NCBI RefSeq assembly: GCF_021545785.1
Contig: NZ_CP079801.1
Coordinates: 1,364,001-1,428,000, forward strand
Reading direction: 5' to 3'
From: Halopseudomonas maritima
GTDB taxonomy: Bacteria > Pseudomonadota > Gammaproteobacteria > Pseudomonadales > Pseudomonadaceae
Length of the DNA stretch: 64,000 nt
This document shows positions 9,237-18,981 of the stretch, in pieces. Position 1 is the first letter of the stretch, and each line of letters opens with the position of its first letter. Under the pieces are notes generated by a model, which worked only from the letters and a program-made list of their open reading frames with translations, was not told the DNA's origin and searched no databases. Both the position numbers and the translations under genes were made by a program.

Positions 9237-9932
9237 TTAGCCTTTTTGCCGGACAATCTGATAGCGCCGGCCCAGATACCACACCGGTGCACTGACAAAG
9301 TGCACCAGACGGGTAAAGGGAAACAGCACAAACAGGGTCAGACCGAGGAACACATGCAGCTTGTAAACCCAGCCAACCGGCGCGATGCTGGCGGCGGCCA
9401 GCTCTGGCTGCAGGGTGACGGTGTACTGAGCCCAGTTGCCCAGCAGGACCATGATCGAGCCATCCATATGCTGGGTAGAAGCAACAATGGTGCCGAGGCC
9501 GAGCAGCAGCTGAGCCAGCAGCACGAACAGGATCATGATGTCCGAGGCACTGGAGTTGGCGCGGACACGCGGGTCGGTCAGGCGCCGCTTGATCAGCATC
9601 AGCAGTCCGATCAGACAGAGCACGCCAAAGACACCACCGGATACCATCGCCAGCAGCTGCTTGGCCTCGGTGCTGATAACGTGATGGTAGATCGCCGCAG
9701 GCGTCAGCAGACCGACAAAGTGTCCGGCCAGTACAAACAGCACGCCAACGTGGAACAGGTTGCTGGCGATGCGCATGTAACGCTGTTCAGCCGGTGTACG
9801 GTTGAACAATTGGCTGGAGCCTGCTTTCCAGCTGTACTGGGACAGATCAAAGCGCGCCCAACTGCCGATCAGACAGATCGCCAGGGCGACATAGGGATAT
9901 ACCCCGAACGCAAGAAAGTTGAGATTAGCCAT
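9237..9932 (-). CDS. narI: Nitrate reductase gamma subunit, cytochrome b NarI
   Basis: The protein has 231 residues from the ATG overlapping the end of narJ by 8 bases. It is the membrane di-haem b anchor that oxidises quinol and passes electrons to NarH. About five membrane helices are visible (for example VYPYVALAICLIGSWAR and GGVFGVLCLIGLLMLI). Histidines suited to haem ligation occur in NLFHVGVLFVLAGHFVG and in VYKLHVFLGLTLF / RLVHFVSAPVWYLGRRYQ. The length matches the family (about 225-230). Confidence 0.96.
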   Translation of the reverse strand: MANLNFLAFGVYPYVALAICLIGSWARFDLSQYSWKAGSSQLFNRTPAEQRYMRIASNLFHVGVLFVLAGHFVGLLTPAAIYHHVISTEAKQLLAMVSGGVFGVLCLIGLLMLIKRRLTDPRVRANSSASDIMILFVLLAQLLLGLGTIVASTQHMDGSIMVLLGNWAQYTVTLQPELAAASIAPVGWVYKLHVFLGLTLFVLFPFTRLVHFVSAPVWYLGRRYQIVRQKG

Positions 9933-10680
9933 TGTGCACCTCACGGGCCGGCTTGGCGTCCGGCTGTTGCTGGTTGAAGTCGGTCCAGTGCAGCGGCACT
10001 GGCACTTCCTCGCGGGGTTTGCCGGGCTGGGTCGTCTGGCTGGGGCAGCGGTCTTGCTGTTCGGCCTGCAGGAAGTCTACGGCCTCCTCCTCCCACACTC
10101 GGTCCAGCGCTTCCAGACTGTCGTCGCGTACCTCGCCGGCAACCTGTTCGCGCAACTCGTCGACCGCGGTTGCCGGCTGCTCACCGGCAATCTGCAGCAG
10201 CGCACGAAAACAGCCAGCGTAGCGGCTTTCGCGCTCTTCCAGACGGGCCGCCAGCAGGGCCAGCAGGTGCGCCACATCGGCCAGTCCTTCGCGTGCATTC
10301 AAGTCATCCAGGCTGGCCAGATACTCCAGATACAGCGGGATGTAGTCCGGCAACTCGCGCACGCCGATGGCAAAACCGGCCGCCTCGTACTGCGCCATCA
10401 GGTCAACCATGGCCTGGCCGCGGTCGCGGGATTCACCGTGCACATGCTCAAACAACAGCAGCGACAAGGCACGGCCGCGGTCGAACAGGCCGGTGTAGGC
10501 CTCCTGTACATCCATGATGTCGCCACTGACCAGGTGCTCCAGCAGGTCGCGCAGCGCGGCACGCTGCGCAGGGCTGATTTCGCGGGCCCGGTTGATGGCC
10601 TCGGTCAACTCCTCACGCCCCTGTTGCAGACGCGCATCCGGATAGTCCATCAGCAAAGAAATCACCTTGAGAATCTGCAT
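9925..10680 (-). CDS. narJ: Nitrate reductase assembly chaperone NarJ
   Basis: This 251-residue cytoplasmic chaperone holds NarGH while the molybdenum cofactor and iron-sulfur clusters are inserted, and is not part of the final enzyme. The NarJ/TorD-type helical fold is recognisable from MQILKVISLLMDYPDA, FDRGRALSLLLFEHVHGESRDRG and LPDYIPLYLEYLA. The start chosen lies 3 bases after the narH stop; the open frame extends upstream inside narH and is ignored. The C-terminus (EVPVPLHW) is typical of pseudomonad NarJ. Confidence 0.95.
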   Translation of the reverse strand: MQILKVISLLMDYPDARLQQGREELTEAINRAREISPAQRAALRDLLEHLVSGDIMDVQEAYTGLFDRGRALSLLLFEHVHGESRDRGQAMVDLMAQYEAAGFAIGVRELPDYIPLYLEYLASLDDLNAREGLADVAHLLALLAARLEERESRYAGCFRALLQIAGEQPATAVDELREQVAGEVRDDSLEALDRVWEEEAVDFLQAEQQDRCPSQTTQPGKPREEVPVPLHWTDFNQQQPDAKPAREVHNG

Positions 10681-10682
10681 GT

Positions 10683-12221
10683 TCAGTCCTCCCACAGCTG
10701 GACGGTTTTCAGCACGTCGCGGCGGTTGGCCTTCTTGGCGCCGAACATGTTGGTGTCCGAGGCGCCACTGCAGCCACTGCCAAAGCTGAAGCCGCACCCC
10801 GAGCGCTCGGCGAAGGCATCGCTCATGGCCTCCTCGCGGTGCGCGGTGGGGATCACGTAGCGGTCTTCATAGTTGGCGATCGCCAGGTAGCGATACATGT
10901 CTTCCACCTGGGCACGGGACAAGCCAACGCTTTCCAGCACCTTGAGATCCTGCACCCCGTCGAGCTGCTCGGCACGCTTGTAGGCGCGCATTGCCAACAG
11001 CCGCTTGAGCGCCAGCTTGACGGGTTTCTCGTCACCGGCAGTGAGCAAGTTGGCAAGGTAGCGCAGCGGGATGCGCAGGCTATCAACGTCAGGCAGCACA
11101 CCGTCCATGCTGACGCTGCCATTGCTGGCGGCGTTCTGGATCGGCGACAGCGGCGGGACATACCAGACCATCGGCAGGGTGCGGTACTCCGGGTGCAGCG
11201 GCAACGCCAGCTGCCAATCCACCGCCAGCTTGTAGACCGGCGACTGCTGCGCCGCCTCAATCACCGACATCGGCACGCCATCGCTCAGCGCCTGGGCAAT
11301 CACCTCTGGATCATTGGGGTCGAGGAAGATCTCCAGCTGCTTCTGGTACAGATCCTGCTCGCTCGGCGCGCTGGCCACTTCCTGGATACGGTCGGCGTCG
11401 TAGAGCAACACGCCCAGATAACGGATACGCCCGACGCAGGTTTCCGAACATACGGTCGGCATGCCGGCCTCGATACGCGGATAGCAGAAGATGCATTTCT
11501 CGGATTTGCCGCTCTTCCAGTTGAAGTAGATCTTCTTGTACGGGCAGCCACTGATGCACATACGCCAGCCTCGGCACTTCTCCTGATCGATCAGCACGAT
11601 GCCGTCCTCTTCGCGCTTGTAGATCGCACCGCTCGGGCAGGAGGCGGCACAGGCCGGGTTGAGGCAGTGCTCACACAGTCTCGGCAAGTACATCATGAAG
11701 GTGTTCTCGTACTCACCGTAGATGTCTGCCTGAATCTGGTCGAAGTTCTTGTCCTTGCGCCGCTTGGCAAACTCGGTACCGAGAATCTCCTCCCAGTTGG
11801 GGCCCCACTCGATTTTCTCCATGCGCTGCCCTGAGATCACCGACCGCGGGCGTGCCACCGGCTGATGCTCGGAGATGGGCGCGGTGTGCAGGTGCTGGTA
11901 GTCGAAATCGAACGGCTCGTAGTAGTCGTCGATGCTCGGCAGCTCAGGGTTGGAAAAGATGTTGGCCAATACGCGAAACTTGCCGCCAATCTTCGGGTTG
12001 ATTGAGCCATCGCGGTTGCGCACCCAGCCGCCCTTCCACTTGTCCTGGTTTTCCCACTCTTTCGGATAACCGATCCCGGGTTTGGTCTCGACGTTGTTGA
12101 ACCAGGCGTACTCCATACCTTCACGGCTGGTCCAGACGTTTTTGCAGGTCACCGAGCAGGTATGACAGCCGATACACTTGTCCAGATTCAGTACCATGCC
12201 GACTTGCGAACGAATTTTCAT
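10683..12221 (-). CDS. narH: Nitrate reductase beta subunit, iron-sulfur protein NarH
   Basis: The protein has 512 residues from MKIRSQVGMVLNLDKC. It carries electrons from NarI to NarG through four iron-sulfur clusters. Four cysteine groups are visible: CIGCHTCSVTC, CEHCLNPACAASC, CRGWRMCISGC and CIFC...CSETC. The tryptophan in CRGWRMC marks the [3Fe-4S] site typical of NarH. It acts on the cytoplasmic face of the membrane with NarG and NarI. Confidence 0.97.
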   Translation of the reverse strand: MKIRSQVGMVLNLDKCIGCHTCSVTCKNVWTSREGMEYAWFNNVETKPGIGYPKEWENQDKWKGGWVRNRDGSINPKIGGKFRVLANIFSNPELPSIDDYYEPFDFDYQHLHTAPISEHQPVARPRSVISGQRMEKIEWGPNWEEILGTEFAKRRKDKNFDQIQADIYGEYENTFMMYLPRLCEHCLNPACAASCPSGAIYKREEDGIVLIDQEKCRGWRMCISGCPYKKIYFNWKSGKSEKCIFCYPRIEAGMPTVCSETCVGRIRYLGVLLYDADRIQEVASAPSEQDLYQKQLEIFLDPNDPEVIAQALSDGVPMSVIEAAQQSPVYKLAVDWQLALPLHPEYRTLPMVWYVPPLSPIQNAASNGSVSMDGVLPDVDSLRIPLRYLANLLTAGDEKPVKLALKRLLAMRAYKRAEQLDGVQDLKVLESVGLSRAQVEDMYRYLAIANYEDRYVIPTAHREEAMSDAFAERSGCGFSFGSGCSGASDTNMFGAKKANRRDVLKTVQLWED

Positions 12222-12232
12222 GTCAGCTCTCC

Positions 12233-15200
12233 TCACTCAATATCAGTCGGCAGGGGACGCGGCAGGTCATCGCCGTTGGGGCCGTCAAGCCAGTCCACCT
12301 TGTTCATCTTGCGCACCACAACGAATTCATCGCGGTTGCAGCCGACCGTGCCGTAATAGTTGAAGCCGTAAGCCAACTGGGCATAACCACCGATCATGTG
12401 GGTAGGCTTGAGCACCACCCGGGTAACCGAGTTGTGGTGCCCGCCACGGGTCTTGGTCGCTTCTGAGCCAGGCACGTTCACAATGCGCTCCTGGGCGTGA
12501 TACATCATGATCATGCCCTCCTTGACGCGCTGGCTAACAACCGCACGCGCGGTCAGTGCGCCGTTGGCGTTGAAGCACTCAACCCAGTCGTTGTCCTCGA
12601 TACCGACTTTCCGCGCGTCGATTTCAGAGAGCCAGACAATCGGTCCGCCGCGGCTGAGGGTGAGCATGATCAGGTTGTCGGTGTAGGTACTGTGGATGCC
12701 CCATTTCTGGTGCGGGGTAATCCAGTTCAGGCAAATCTCCGGGTTGCCATTGGACATTTTGTCTTTCACGTAGCCGGTGGAACGGGTGTTGACCGGCGGC
12801 CGATAGCTCTGCATACCTTCACCAAAGGCCAGCATCCAGGGGTGATCCTGGTAGAACTGCTGACGCCCCGTGATAGTGCGCCACGGGATCAGTTCGTGCA
12901 CATTGGTGTAGCCCGCGTTGTAGCTGACATGCTCGTCTTCCAGGCCAGACCAGGTCGGGCTGGAGATGATCTTGCGCGGCTGCGCCTGAATGTCGCGGAA
13001 GCGGATAGCCTCATGCTGCTTGGGCAGCGCCAGATGGGTGTGGTCGCGGCCGGTAAACTCCGACAGCGCCGCCCAGGCCTTGACGGCAACATGGCCATTG
13101 GTTTCCGGTGCCAGCGACAGAATTACCTCTGCGGCGTCGATCGCGCTTTCGATCTTCGGCCGGCCCTCGCTGACCCCCTCGTCGCGCACGCGATAGTTCA
13201 GCTCGCCAAGGAAATCCACCTCGTGCTGGGTATTCCAGTTGATGCCCTTGCCGCCGTTGCCGAGCTTGTCGAGCAGCGGACCGAGGGAGGTGAACTTCTT
13301 GTAGATGTTGGGATAGTCGCGCTCGACCACCACCATATTCGGGCAGTTCTTGCCCGGTTGCGGAGCCTCGCCGGCGGTTTTCCAGTCAGTGCCACCAAAC
13401 GGCTGAGCCAGCTCGCCGGGGGAGTCGTGCAACAGCGGTACGGTGACCAGATCCTGCTCAACCCCCAGCTGCCCTTCAGCCATAGCGGAGAACGCCTTGG
13501 CAATGCCCTTGTAAATCTCCCAGTCCGACCGCGCCTCCCAGGCAGGGTCGATAGCCGCAGACAGGGGATGGATGAAGGGGTGCATGTCCGAGGTATTCAT
13601 GTCGTCCTTCTCGTACCAGGTCGCAGTCGGCAGCACGATGTCGGAATACACGCAGGTGGAGGACATGCGGAAGTCCAGCGTGGTTACCAGATCAAGCTTA
13701 CCGATGGCACCGTCATCAACCCAGTCGGCCTCGGTCGGTTTGAAGCCGCCACGTTTGCCCAGATCTTCGTTGAGCACGCCGTTCTTGGTGCCCAGCAGAT
13801 ACTTGAGCATGTACTCGTGCCCCTTGCCGGAACTGCCCAGCAAGTTGGAACGCCAGATGAACATGTTGCGCGGGAAGTTGTCCGGGTTGTCCGGCTGCTC
13901 GCAGGCAAAGCGCAGGCTGCCATCTTTTAGCGATTGCAGTACGTAGTCGACCGGCGACATGCCTGCTGCCTCGGCATCGCGCGTGACCTGCAGCGGGTTG
14001 CGATTGAGCTGCGGCGCACTCGGCAGCCAGCCGGCACGTTCAGCGCGAATGTTGTAGTCGAGCATGTGCTCGGGGAACTGCGACTTATCGGCCAGCGGTG
14101 ACAGCACCTCGTGGATGCTCATTTTCTCGTGGCGCCACTGCGAGCTGTGGTTGTAGAAGAAGCTGGTACCGTTCATCTGACGAGGCGGCCGGCTCCAGTC
14201 CAGGCCAAAGGCCAACGGCAGCCAGCCGCACTGCGGACGCAGTTTCTCCTGACCCACATAATGCGCCCAGCCGCCACCGGTCTGACCAACGCAGCCGCAG
14301 AGCATCAGCATGTTGATCAGGCCACGGTAGTTCATGTCCATGTGGTACCAGTGGTTCATCGCCGCGCCGACAATGATCATGGAACGCCCATGGGTCTTGT
14401 CGGCATTGGTGGCAAATTCGCGCGCCACCTGAATGGCCTTCTCACGGGCCACACCGGTGATCTGCTCTTGCCAGGCCGGCGTGCCAGGGGTGCTGGCATC
14501 GTCGTAGCTGGACGCCACGTTCTGACCACCCAGGCCGCGATCAATGGCCAGATTGGCGGCCATCAGATCGAACACGCTGGCGACCTTGGCAGCACTGCCG
14601 TCGGCCAGAGCAATACTGCGCACCGGCACGCGACGCAGTTGAATGTCATCACCCTCAACGGCGGTGAAGTACTCGTGGGTCTGACCGCCAAAATAGGGGA
14701 AGGCCACCTCTGCACTGTCACCGCCATCGATCAGGCTGAGCTTGAGGTCCACCTCGCGCCCGGCGCCGCCTTCTTTGGCCTCAATGTTCCACTTACCCTT
14801 CTCGCCCCAGCGATAGCCGATAGCGCCCTGCGGCGATACCAGCTCACCATCAGCATCCACCGCAATGGTTTTCCATTCGGGGTTGTTGTCCTGACCGAGA
14901 TTGCCGGTCAGATCACTGGCCCGTAGAAAACGATCGGCACGATAGCTGCCCTCTTTCTCGTTGAGCAGCACCAGCATCGGCAGGTCGGTATAACGCTTGG
15001 CGTAATCGGTGAAGTAGGCGCTTGGCTGCTCCAGGTGAAATTCCTTGAAGATCACGTGAGCAAAGGCTTGTGCCAAGGCCGCGTCGGTGCCCTGCTTGGG
15101 GTTGAGCCACAGGTCGGTGAGCTTGGCCACCTCGGCGTAGTCCGGCGTAACGGCAACGGTCTTGGTGCCCTTGTAGCGCACCTCGGTAAAGAAGTGTGCA

Positions 15201-15988
15201 TCCGGGGTGCGGGTCTGCGGAACGTTGGAGCCCCAGGCGATGATGTAGTTGGAGTTGTACCAGTCGGCCGACTCCGGCACGTCGGTCTGCTCGCCCCAGA
15301 TTTGCGGCGAGGCCGGCGGCAGATCGCAGTACCAGTCATAAAAGCTCAGGCACACGCCTCCGATCAACGACAGGTAGCGGGCACCGGCCGCGTAGCTGAC
15401 CATCGACATGGCCGGGATGGGCGAGAACCCAACCACCCGGTCCGGACCAAACTGCTTGACGGTGTAAACGTTGGCCGCAGCGATGATCTCGTTGACTTCC
15501 TGCCAGCTGGACCGCACAAAGCCGCCCAGACCACGCTTGCTCTTGTAGCTTTGCGCCTTGGCCGGATCGCTGACGATGCTCGCCCAGGCGTCCACCGGCG
15601 CCAGGTGCTGGCGTGCCTCCCGCCACAGCTTGAGCAAGGGTTTGCGTACCTTGGGGTACTTGAGCCGGTTGGCACTGTAGATGTACCAACTGTAGCTGGC
15701 ACCCCGCGGGCAGCCACGCGGTTCGTGGTTGGGCAAATCGTTGCGGGTACGCGGGTAGTCGGTCTGCTGGGTCTCCCAGGTAATCAGGCCGTTCTTCACG
15801 TAGATTTTCCAGGAGCAAGACCCGGTGCAATTCACCCCGTGGGTGGAGCGTACGATCTTGTCGTACTGCCACCGTGCGCGATAGACGTTCTCCCAGTCAC
15901 GTGACTCCTTGCGGGTCTCGCCATGACCGTCGGCGAACTCACCTTGCTTGCGATTAAAGAAGCGCAGCTGGTCGAGTATATGGCTCAT
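12233..15988 (-). CDS. narG: Respiratory nitrate reductase alpha subunit NarG
   Basis: The 1251-residue catalytic subunit reduces nitrate to nitrite at a bis-MGD molybdenum site. The N-terminal FS0 cluster motif is seen in HGVNCTGSCSWKIYV and the later RGCPRG. Molybdopterin-binding segments follow (IIAWGSNVPQTRTPDAHF, GLINMLMLCGCVGQTGGGW, WRSNLLGSSGKGHEY). There is no Tat signal, as expected for the cytoplasm-facing NarGHI type rather than NapA. The C-terminal domain (SRGGPIVWLSEIDARKVGI) is complete. narH starts 12 bases downstream. Length equals that of other pseudomonad NarG. Confidence 0.98.
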   Translation of the reverse strand: MSHILDQLRFFNRKQGEFADGHGETRKESRDWENVYRARWQYDKIVRSTHGVNCTGSCSWKIYVKNGLITWETQQTDYPRTRNDLPNHEPRGCPRGASYSWYIYSANRLKYPKVRKPLLKLWREARQHLAPVDAWASIVSDPAKAQSYKSKRGLGGFVRSSWQEVNEIIAAANVYTVKQFGPDRVVGFSPIPAMSMVSYAAGARYLSLIGGVCLSFYDWYCDLPPASPQIWGEQTDVPESADWYNSNYIIAWGSNVPQTRTPDAHFFTEVRYKGTKTVAVTPDYAEVAKLTDLWLNPKQGTDAALAQAFAHVIFKEFHLEQPSAYFTDYAKRYTDLPMLVLLNEKEGSYRADRFLRASDLTGNLGQDNNPEWKTIAVDADGELVSPQGAIGYRWGEKGKWNIEAKEGGAGREVDLKLSLIDGGDSAEVAFPYFGGQTHEYFTAVEGDDIQLRRVPVRSIALADGSAAKVASVFDLMAANLAIDRGLGGQNVASSYDDASTPGTPAWQEQITGVAREKAIQVAREFATNADKTHGRSMIIVGAAMNHWYHMDMNYRGLINMLMLCGCVGQTGGGWAHYVGQEKLRPQCGWLPLAFGLDWSRPPRQMNGTSFFYNHSSQWRHEKMSIHEVLSPLADKSQFPEHMLDYNIRAERAGWLPSAPQLNRNPLQVTRDAEAAGMSPVDYVLQSLKDGSLRFACEQPDNPDNFPRNMFIWRSNLLGSSGKGHEYMLKYLLGTKNGVLNEDLGKRGGFKPTEADWVDDGAIGKLDLVTTLDFRMSSTCVYSDIVLPTATWYEKDDMNTSDMHPFIHPLSAAIDPAWEARSDWEIYKGIAKAFSAMAEGQLGVEQDLVTVPLLHDSPGELAQPFGGTDWKTAGEAPQPGKNCPNMVVVERDYPNIYKKFTSLGPLLDKLGNGGKGINWNTQHEVDFLGELNYRVRDEGVSEGRPKIESAIDAAEVILSLAPETNGHVAVKAWAALSEFTGRDHTHLALPKQHEAIRFRDIQAQPRKIISSPTWSGLEDEHVSYNAGYTNVHELIPWRTITGRQQFYQDHPWMLAFGEGMQSYRPPVNTRSTGYVKDKMSNGNPEICLNWITPHQKWGIHSTYTDNLIMLTLSRGGPIVWLSEIDARKVGIEDNDWVECFNANGALTARAVVSQRVKEGMIMMYHAQERIVNVPGSEATKTRGGHHNSVTRVVLKPTHMIGGYAQLAYGFNYYGTVGCNRDEFVVVRKMNKVDWLDGPNGDDLPRPLPTDIE

Positions 15989-16054
15989 AGTGTTTTCCTC
16001 TCAGGCTGGGCGCAGCCGGTGACCACGCCCTCAATTCATGGGTGCAACGCAATC

Positions 16055-17467
16055 TCAGCAGGGTGTCTCTGCACCTTTGCGCGAGTACCACCACCAGGTC
16101 ACCAGGATGCAGCTGATGTAGTAGCCAACGAAGACATACAGGGCGACCTCCGGACCGCCAGTGACCGAGATCGAACTACCGAACGACTTGGGAATAAAGA
16201 AGGCACCGAAGGCCCCCACCGCCGAGGTGAAGCCCAGAACGGCAGCGGATTCCTTGCCCGCCTCACGCAATGCCTGGTCACGGCCTTCCGCGTCCAGATC
16301 TGCACTCCAGCGCTCATGCAGCGTGCGGAAAATCACCGGAATCATGCGGAAGGTGGAGCCGTTGCCGATGCCAGTGGTGACAAACAGCAGCATGAACATG
16401 CCGAGGAAGCCGTAAAAATTGCCGCCCTGACCCTCCTGCGGCAAGAAGGCGATGACGCCGAACACCGCAGCCACCATCACCACGAAGTTCCACAGGGTGA
16501 CGCGGGCGCCACCGAGCTTGTCGGCAATCCAGCCGCCCAGCGGCCGCACCAGGGCACCAACTAGCGGGCCCAGGAAGGCAAACTTGAGCGCCGATACGCC
16601 GGGGAAGGACGTATTGATCAGCAGTGGAAAGGCGGCGGCAAAACCGATAAAGGAACCGAAGGTTGCCAGGTACAACCAGCACATCAGCCAGTTGTGCTTG
16701 CGCTTGAAAATCACCGCCTGCTCGCGGAACGAGGCGCTGGCAGAGCTCAGGTCATTCATGCCAAACCACGCGGCCAGCGTTGCCAGGGCAATCAGCGGCA
16801 CCCAGACCAGGCCGGCGTTCTGCAGCCACAACTGGGAGCCATCAGCCAGCTCCTGGGGCTTACCGCCAACCGCGCCAAACAACCCGAACCCGATCACCAG
16901 CGGCACCAGAAACTGCATCGCCGAGACCCCAAGGTTACCCAGTCCGGCGTTCAACCCAAGCGCCGTACCCTGCTGCGCCTTGGGGTAGAAGAAGCTGATG
17001 TTGGACATGCTGGAAGCGAAGTTGCCACCACCAAAACCGCACAGCAGCGCAATGATCACGAACACGCTGTAGGGCGTTTCCGGGTTCTGCACAGCCACGC
17101 CCATCCACAGCGCCGGCGCCAGCAGCGACGCGGTGCTGATGGCGGTCCAGCGGCGGCCGCCAAAGACCGGCACCATAAAGGAGTACACCACGCGCAACAT
17201 CGCGCCGGACAAGCCCGGCAGTGCCGCCAGCCAGAACAGCTCGTCGGTGGTAAAGCTGAAGCCGATGGCATTGAGGCGCACGATTACCGTGCTCCAGACC
17301 ATCCACACGGCAAAGGCGAGAAACAGCGCCGGGATCGAAATCCACAGGTTGCGGGTGGCCACCCGCTTACCGACGCTGCCCCAGAACTGCGGGTCCTCAG
17401 GGCGCCAGTCGGCAATCACCGGGCCTGGGCGGGGCGGTTGCCCCAGGGTTGGATTATTGGCAGACAT
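16055..17467 (-). CDS. Nitrate/nitrite transporter NarK2
   Basis: This 470-residue major-facilitator protein has about 12 membrane helices. Both nitrate signature motifs are present: GFGGGNFASSMSNISFF and GIGNGSTFRMIPV. The second of the two tandem narK genes, its position and sequence class match NarK2 of pseudomonads, thought to exchange nitrate for nitrite. The start is the ATG of MSANNPTLGQ. The upstream gene is 19 bases away, so they are co-transcribed. The 66 bases between it and narG hold only a GC-rich potential hairpin. Confidence 0.9.
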   Translation of the reverse strand: MSANNPTLGQPPRPGPVIADWRPEDPQFWGSVGKRVATRNLWISIPALFLAFAVWMVWSTVIVRLNAIGFSFTTDELFWLAALPGLSGAMLRVVYSFMVPVFGGRRWTAISTASLLAPALWMGVAVQNPETPYSVFVIIALLCGFGGGNFASSMSNISFFYPKAQQGTALGLNAGLGNLGVSAMQFLVPLVIGFGLFGAVGGKPQELADGSQLWLQNAGLVWVPLIALATLAAWFGMNDLSSASASFREQAVIFKRKHNWLMCWLYLATFGSFIGFAAAFPLLINTSFPGVSALKFAFLGPLVGALVRPLGGWIADKLGGARVTLWNFVVMVAAVFGVIAFLPQEGQGGNFYGFLGMFMLLFVTTGIGNGSTFRMIPVIFRTLHERWSADLDAEGRDQALREAGKESAAVLGFTSAVGAFGAFFIPKSFGSSISVTGGPEVALYVFVGYYISCILVTWWWYSRKGAETPC

Positions 17468-17486
17468 GGTGTGTCTCCTCACAAGG

Positions 17487-18749
17487 TCAGGAAAGGGGTT
17501 GGCTGGAACGGGCTGCGCTCTGGCCCAGCAGCGGGGTCTTGCGTACCTCGCTGAAGTACATCCAGATCAGCGATACCCAGACCACGCCGTACATCAACAT
17601 GAAGCAGGAGCTGCGCACGCCAGTCAGATCCACCAGCGCGCCAAACAGGATCGGCAGAAGGAAGCCACCCAAACCGCCAGCCAGACCGACGATGCCGGAC
17701 ACCGCTCCCATGCGATCAGGGAATTCGTTGGAGATATATTTGAAGACCGAGGCCTTGCCGAAAGCCCAGGCGATGCCCATGACAAACATCAACGCGGTGA
17801 ACACCCAGACGTTGAGCCCAAGGTGGAAGGAACGCGGTCCGTCGACGGTGGCAATGGTCATCTCGGTCTGCGGGTAGGACAGAAAGAACAGGCAAATCCA
17901 GCTGACCCACATCACCCACCAAGTCACACTGTGGGCGCCCCACTTGTCCGACATCCAGCCGCCTACCGCGCGCAGAACCCCGCCCGGCAGGGAGAAACAG
18001 GCTGCCAGCAGAGCGGCACTCTGCAGCGAGAAGCCGTATTCCTGCACGTAGTACTTGGTCATCCACAGGGCCAGTGCCACATAACCGCCGAAGACGATCG
18101 AGTAGTACTGGCAGTAGCGCCAGACCCGGGGGTCTTTCAGGGTTTGCAGCTGCTCACCAAGAGACACGCTGCTGGGCACCCGGTGCGCCTTGTTGTCGTA
18201 GCTGAGAAACCAGAACAGCAACGCGGTGACGAACATGATGGCCGAGTACACTTTGGGCACCATCTGCCAGCTGGCCGCAGCAATAATGCCGGGGGCGATA
18301 AACTTGGTCAGCGCAGAGCCGGCATTGCCCGCACCGAAGATCCCCATGGCCAGGCCCTGGCGGTCTTTCTCGAACCATTTGGCAACGTAGGCGATACCCA
18401 CCGAGAAAGAGCCACCGGCCAGACCAACAAACAGCCCCAGCACCAGAAACTGCCAGTACTGAGTCGCTTCGCCGATCAGGTAAATCGGCAGCACACACAC
18501 CAGCATCAGCACAAAAAACACGATACGTCCGCCGTAGCGGTCAGTCAGCATGCCCAGCGGCAGGCGCGTCAGCGAGCCGGTCAGCACCGGCGTGGACGCC
18601 AGCAGGCCAAACTGGGTTTCGTTCAGCGCCAGCAACTCCTTTATCGGCACCCCCAGTACCGCAAACATCATCCAGATCATGAAGCAGATGGTGAACGCGA
18701 AGGTGCTCATGCCGAGCACCAGCACTTGCTGCTTTTTCTGACTTGCCAT
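17487..18749 (-). CDS. Nitrate transporter NarK1
   Basis: This 420-residue major-facilitator protein with about 12 helices is first in the nar operon. Recognisable segments include GIFGAGNAGSALTKFIAPG and GLAGGLGGFLLPILFGALVD, matching the NarK1 class, thought to be nitrate/proton symporters. Together with NarK2 it supplies nitrate to the cytoplasmic site of NarG. An Anr/Dnr box 60 bases and a NarL-type site 112 bases upstream of its start indicate control by low oxygen and nitrate. Confidence 0.9.
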   Translation of the reverse strand: MASQKKQQVLVLGMSTFAFTICFMIWMMFAVLGVPIKELLALNETQFGLLASTPVLTGSLTRLPLGMLTDRYGGRIVFFVLMLVCVLPIYLIGEATQYWQFLVLGLFVGLAGGSFSVGIAYVAKWFEKDRQGLAMGIFGAGNAGSALTKFIAPGIIAAASWQMVPKVYSAIMFVTALLFWFLSYDNKAHRVPSSVSLGEQLQTLKDPRVWRYCQYYSIVFGGYVALALWMTKYYVQEYGFSLQSAALLAACFSLPGGVLRAVGGWMSDKWGAHSVTWWVMWVSWICLFFLSYPQTEMTIATVDGPRSFHLGLNVWVFTALMFVMGIAWAFGKASVFKYISNEFPDRMGAVSGIVGLAGGLGGFLLPILFGALVDLTGVRSSCFMLMYGVVWVSLIWMYFSEVRKTPLLGQSAARSSQPLS

Positions 18750-18808
18750 GACTACCCCCTGCCGCTATCGATCTGCGTCTTAGACTACGGGCAGGTGCCG
18801 GCAAATGA

Positions 18809-18822
18809 TTGATCCGCGTCAA
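18809..18822. promoter_or_regulatory. Anr/Dnr box upstream of narK1
   Basis: TTGATCCGCGTCAA matches TTGAY-N4-RTCAA exactly. Its centre is 66 bases before narK1, which would put a class II transcript start near 18774. It also lies 160 bases before divergent narX. Confidence 0.8.
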
Positions 18823-18860
18823 GGATCGAGGCATGGCATAGCAGCTAGGCTGACGCCACA

Positions 18861-18876
18861 TACCACTAAAGTGATA
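18861..18876. promoter_or_regulatory. NarL-type 7-2-7 site in the narK1-narX intergenic region
   Basis: TACCACT-AA-AGTGATA is a near-perfect inverted pair of NarL heptamers (consensus TACYNMT-N2-AKNNGTA), with one mismatch in the right half. It sits between the divergent narK1 and narX genes, about 105 bases from each start, so NarL could act on both. Confidence 0.6.
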
Positions 18877-18981
18877 GTCCGGAATACAAGCAAAAACCCT
18901 TAAAAAACAAATAGATGAAAGCAATACAAGACACCGTATAGCGATATTGCTGCACCGTCGGAACTATTTGGAGGTAGTGCA

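Noticed and set aside
12497..13930. 477-codon open frame antisense to narG
   Set aside because: Shadow of narG; no start signal or domain.
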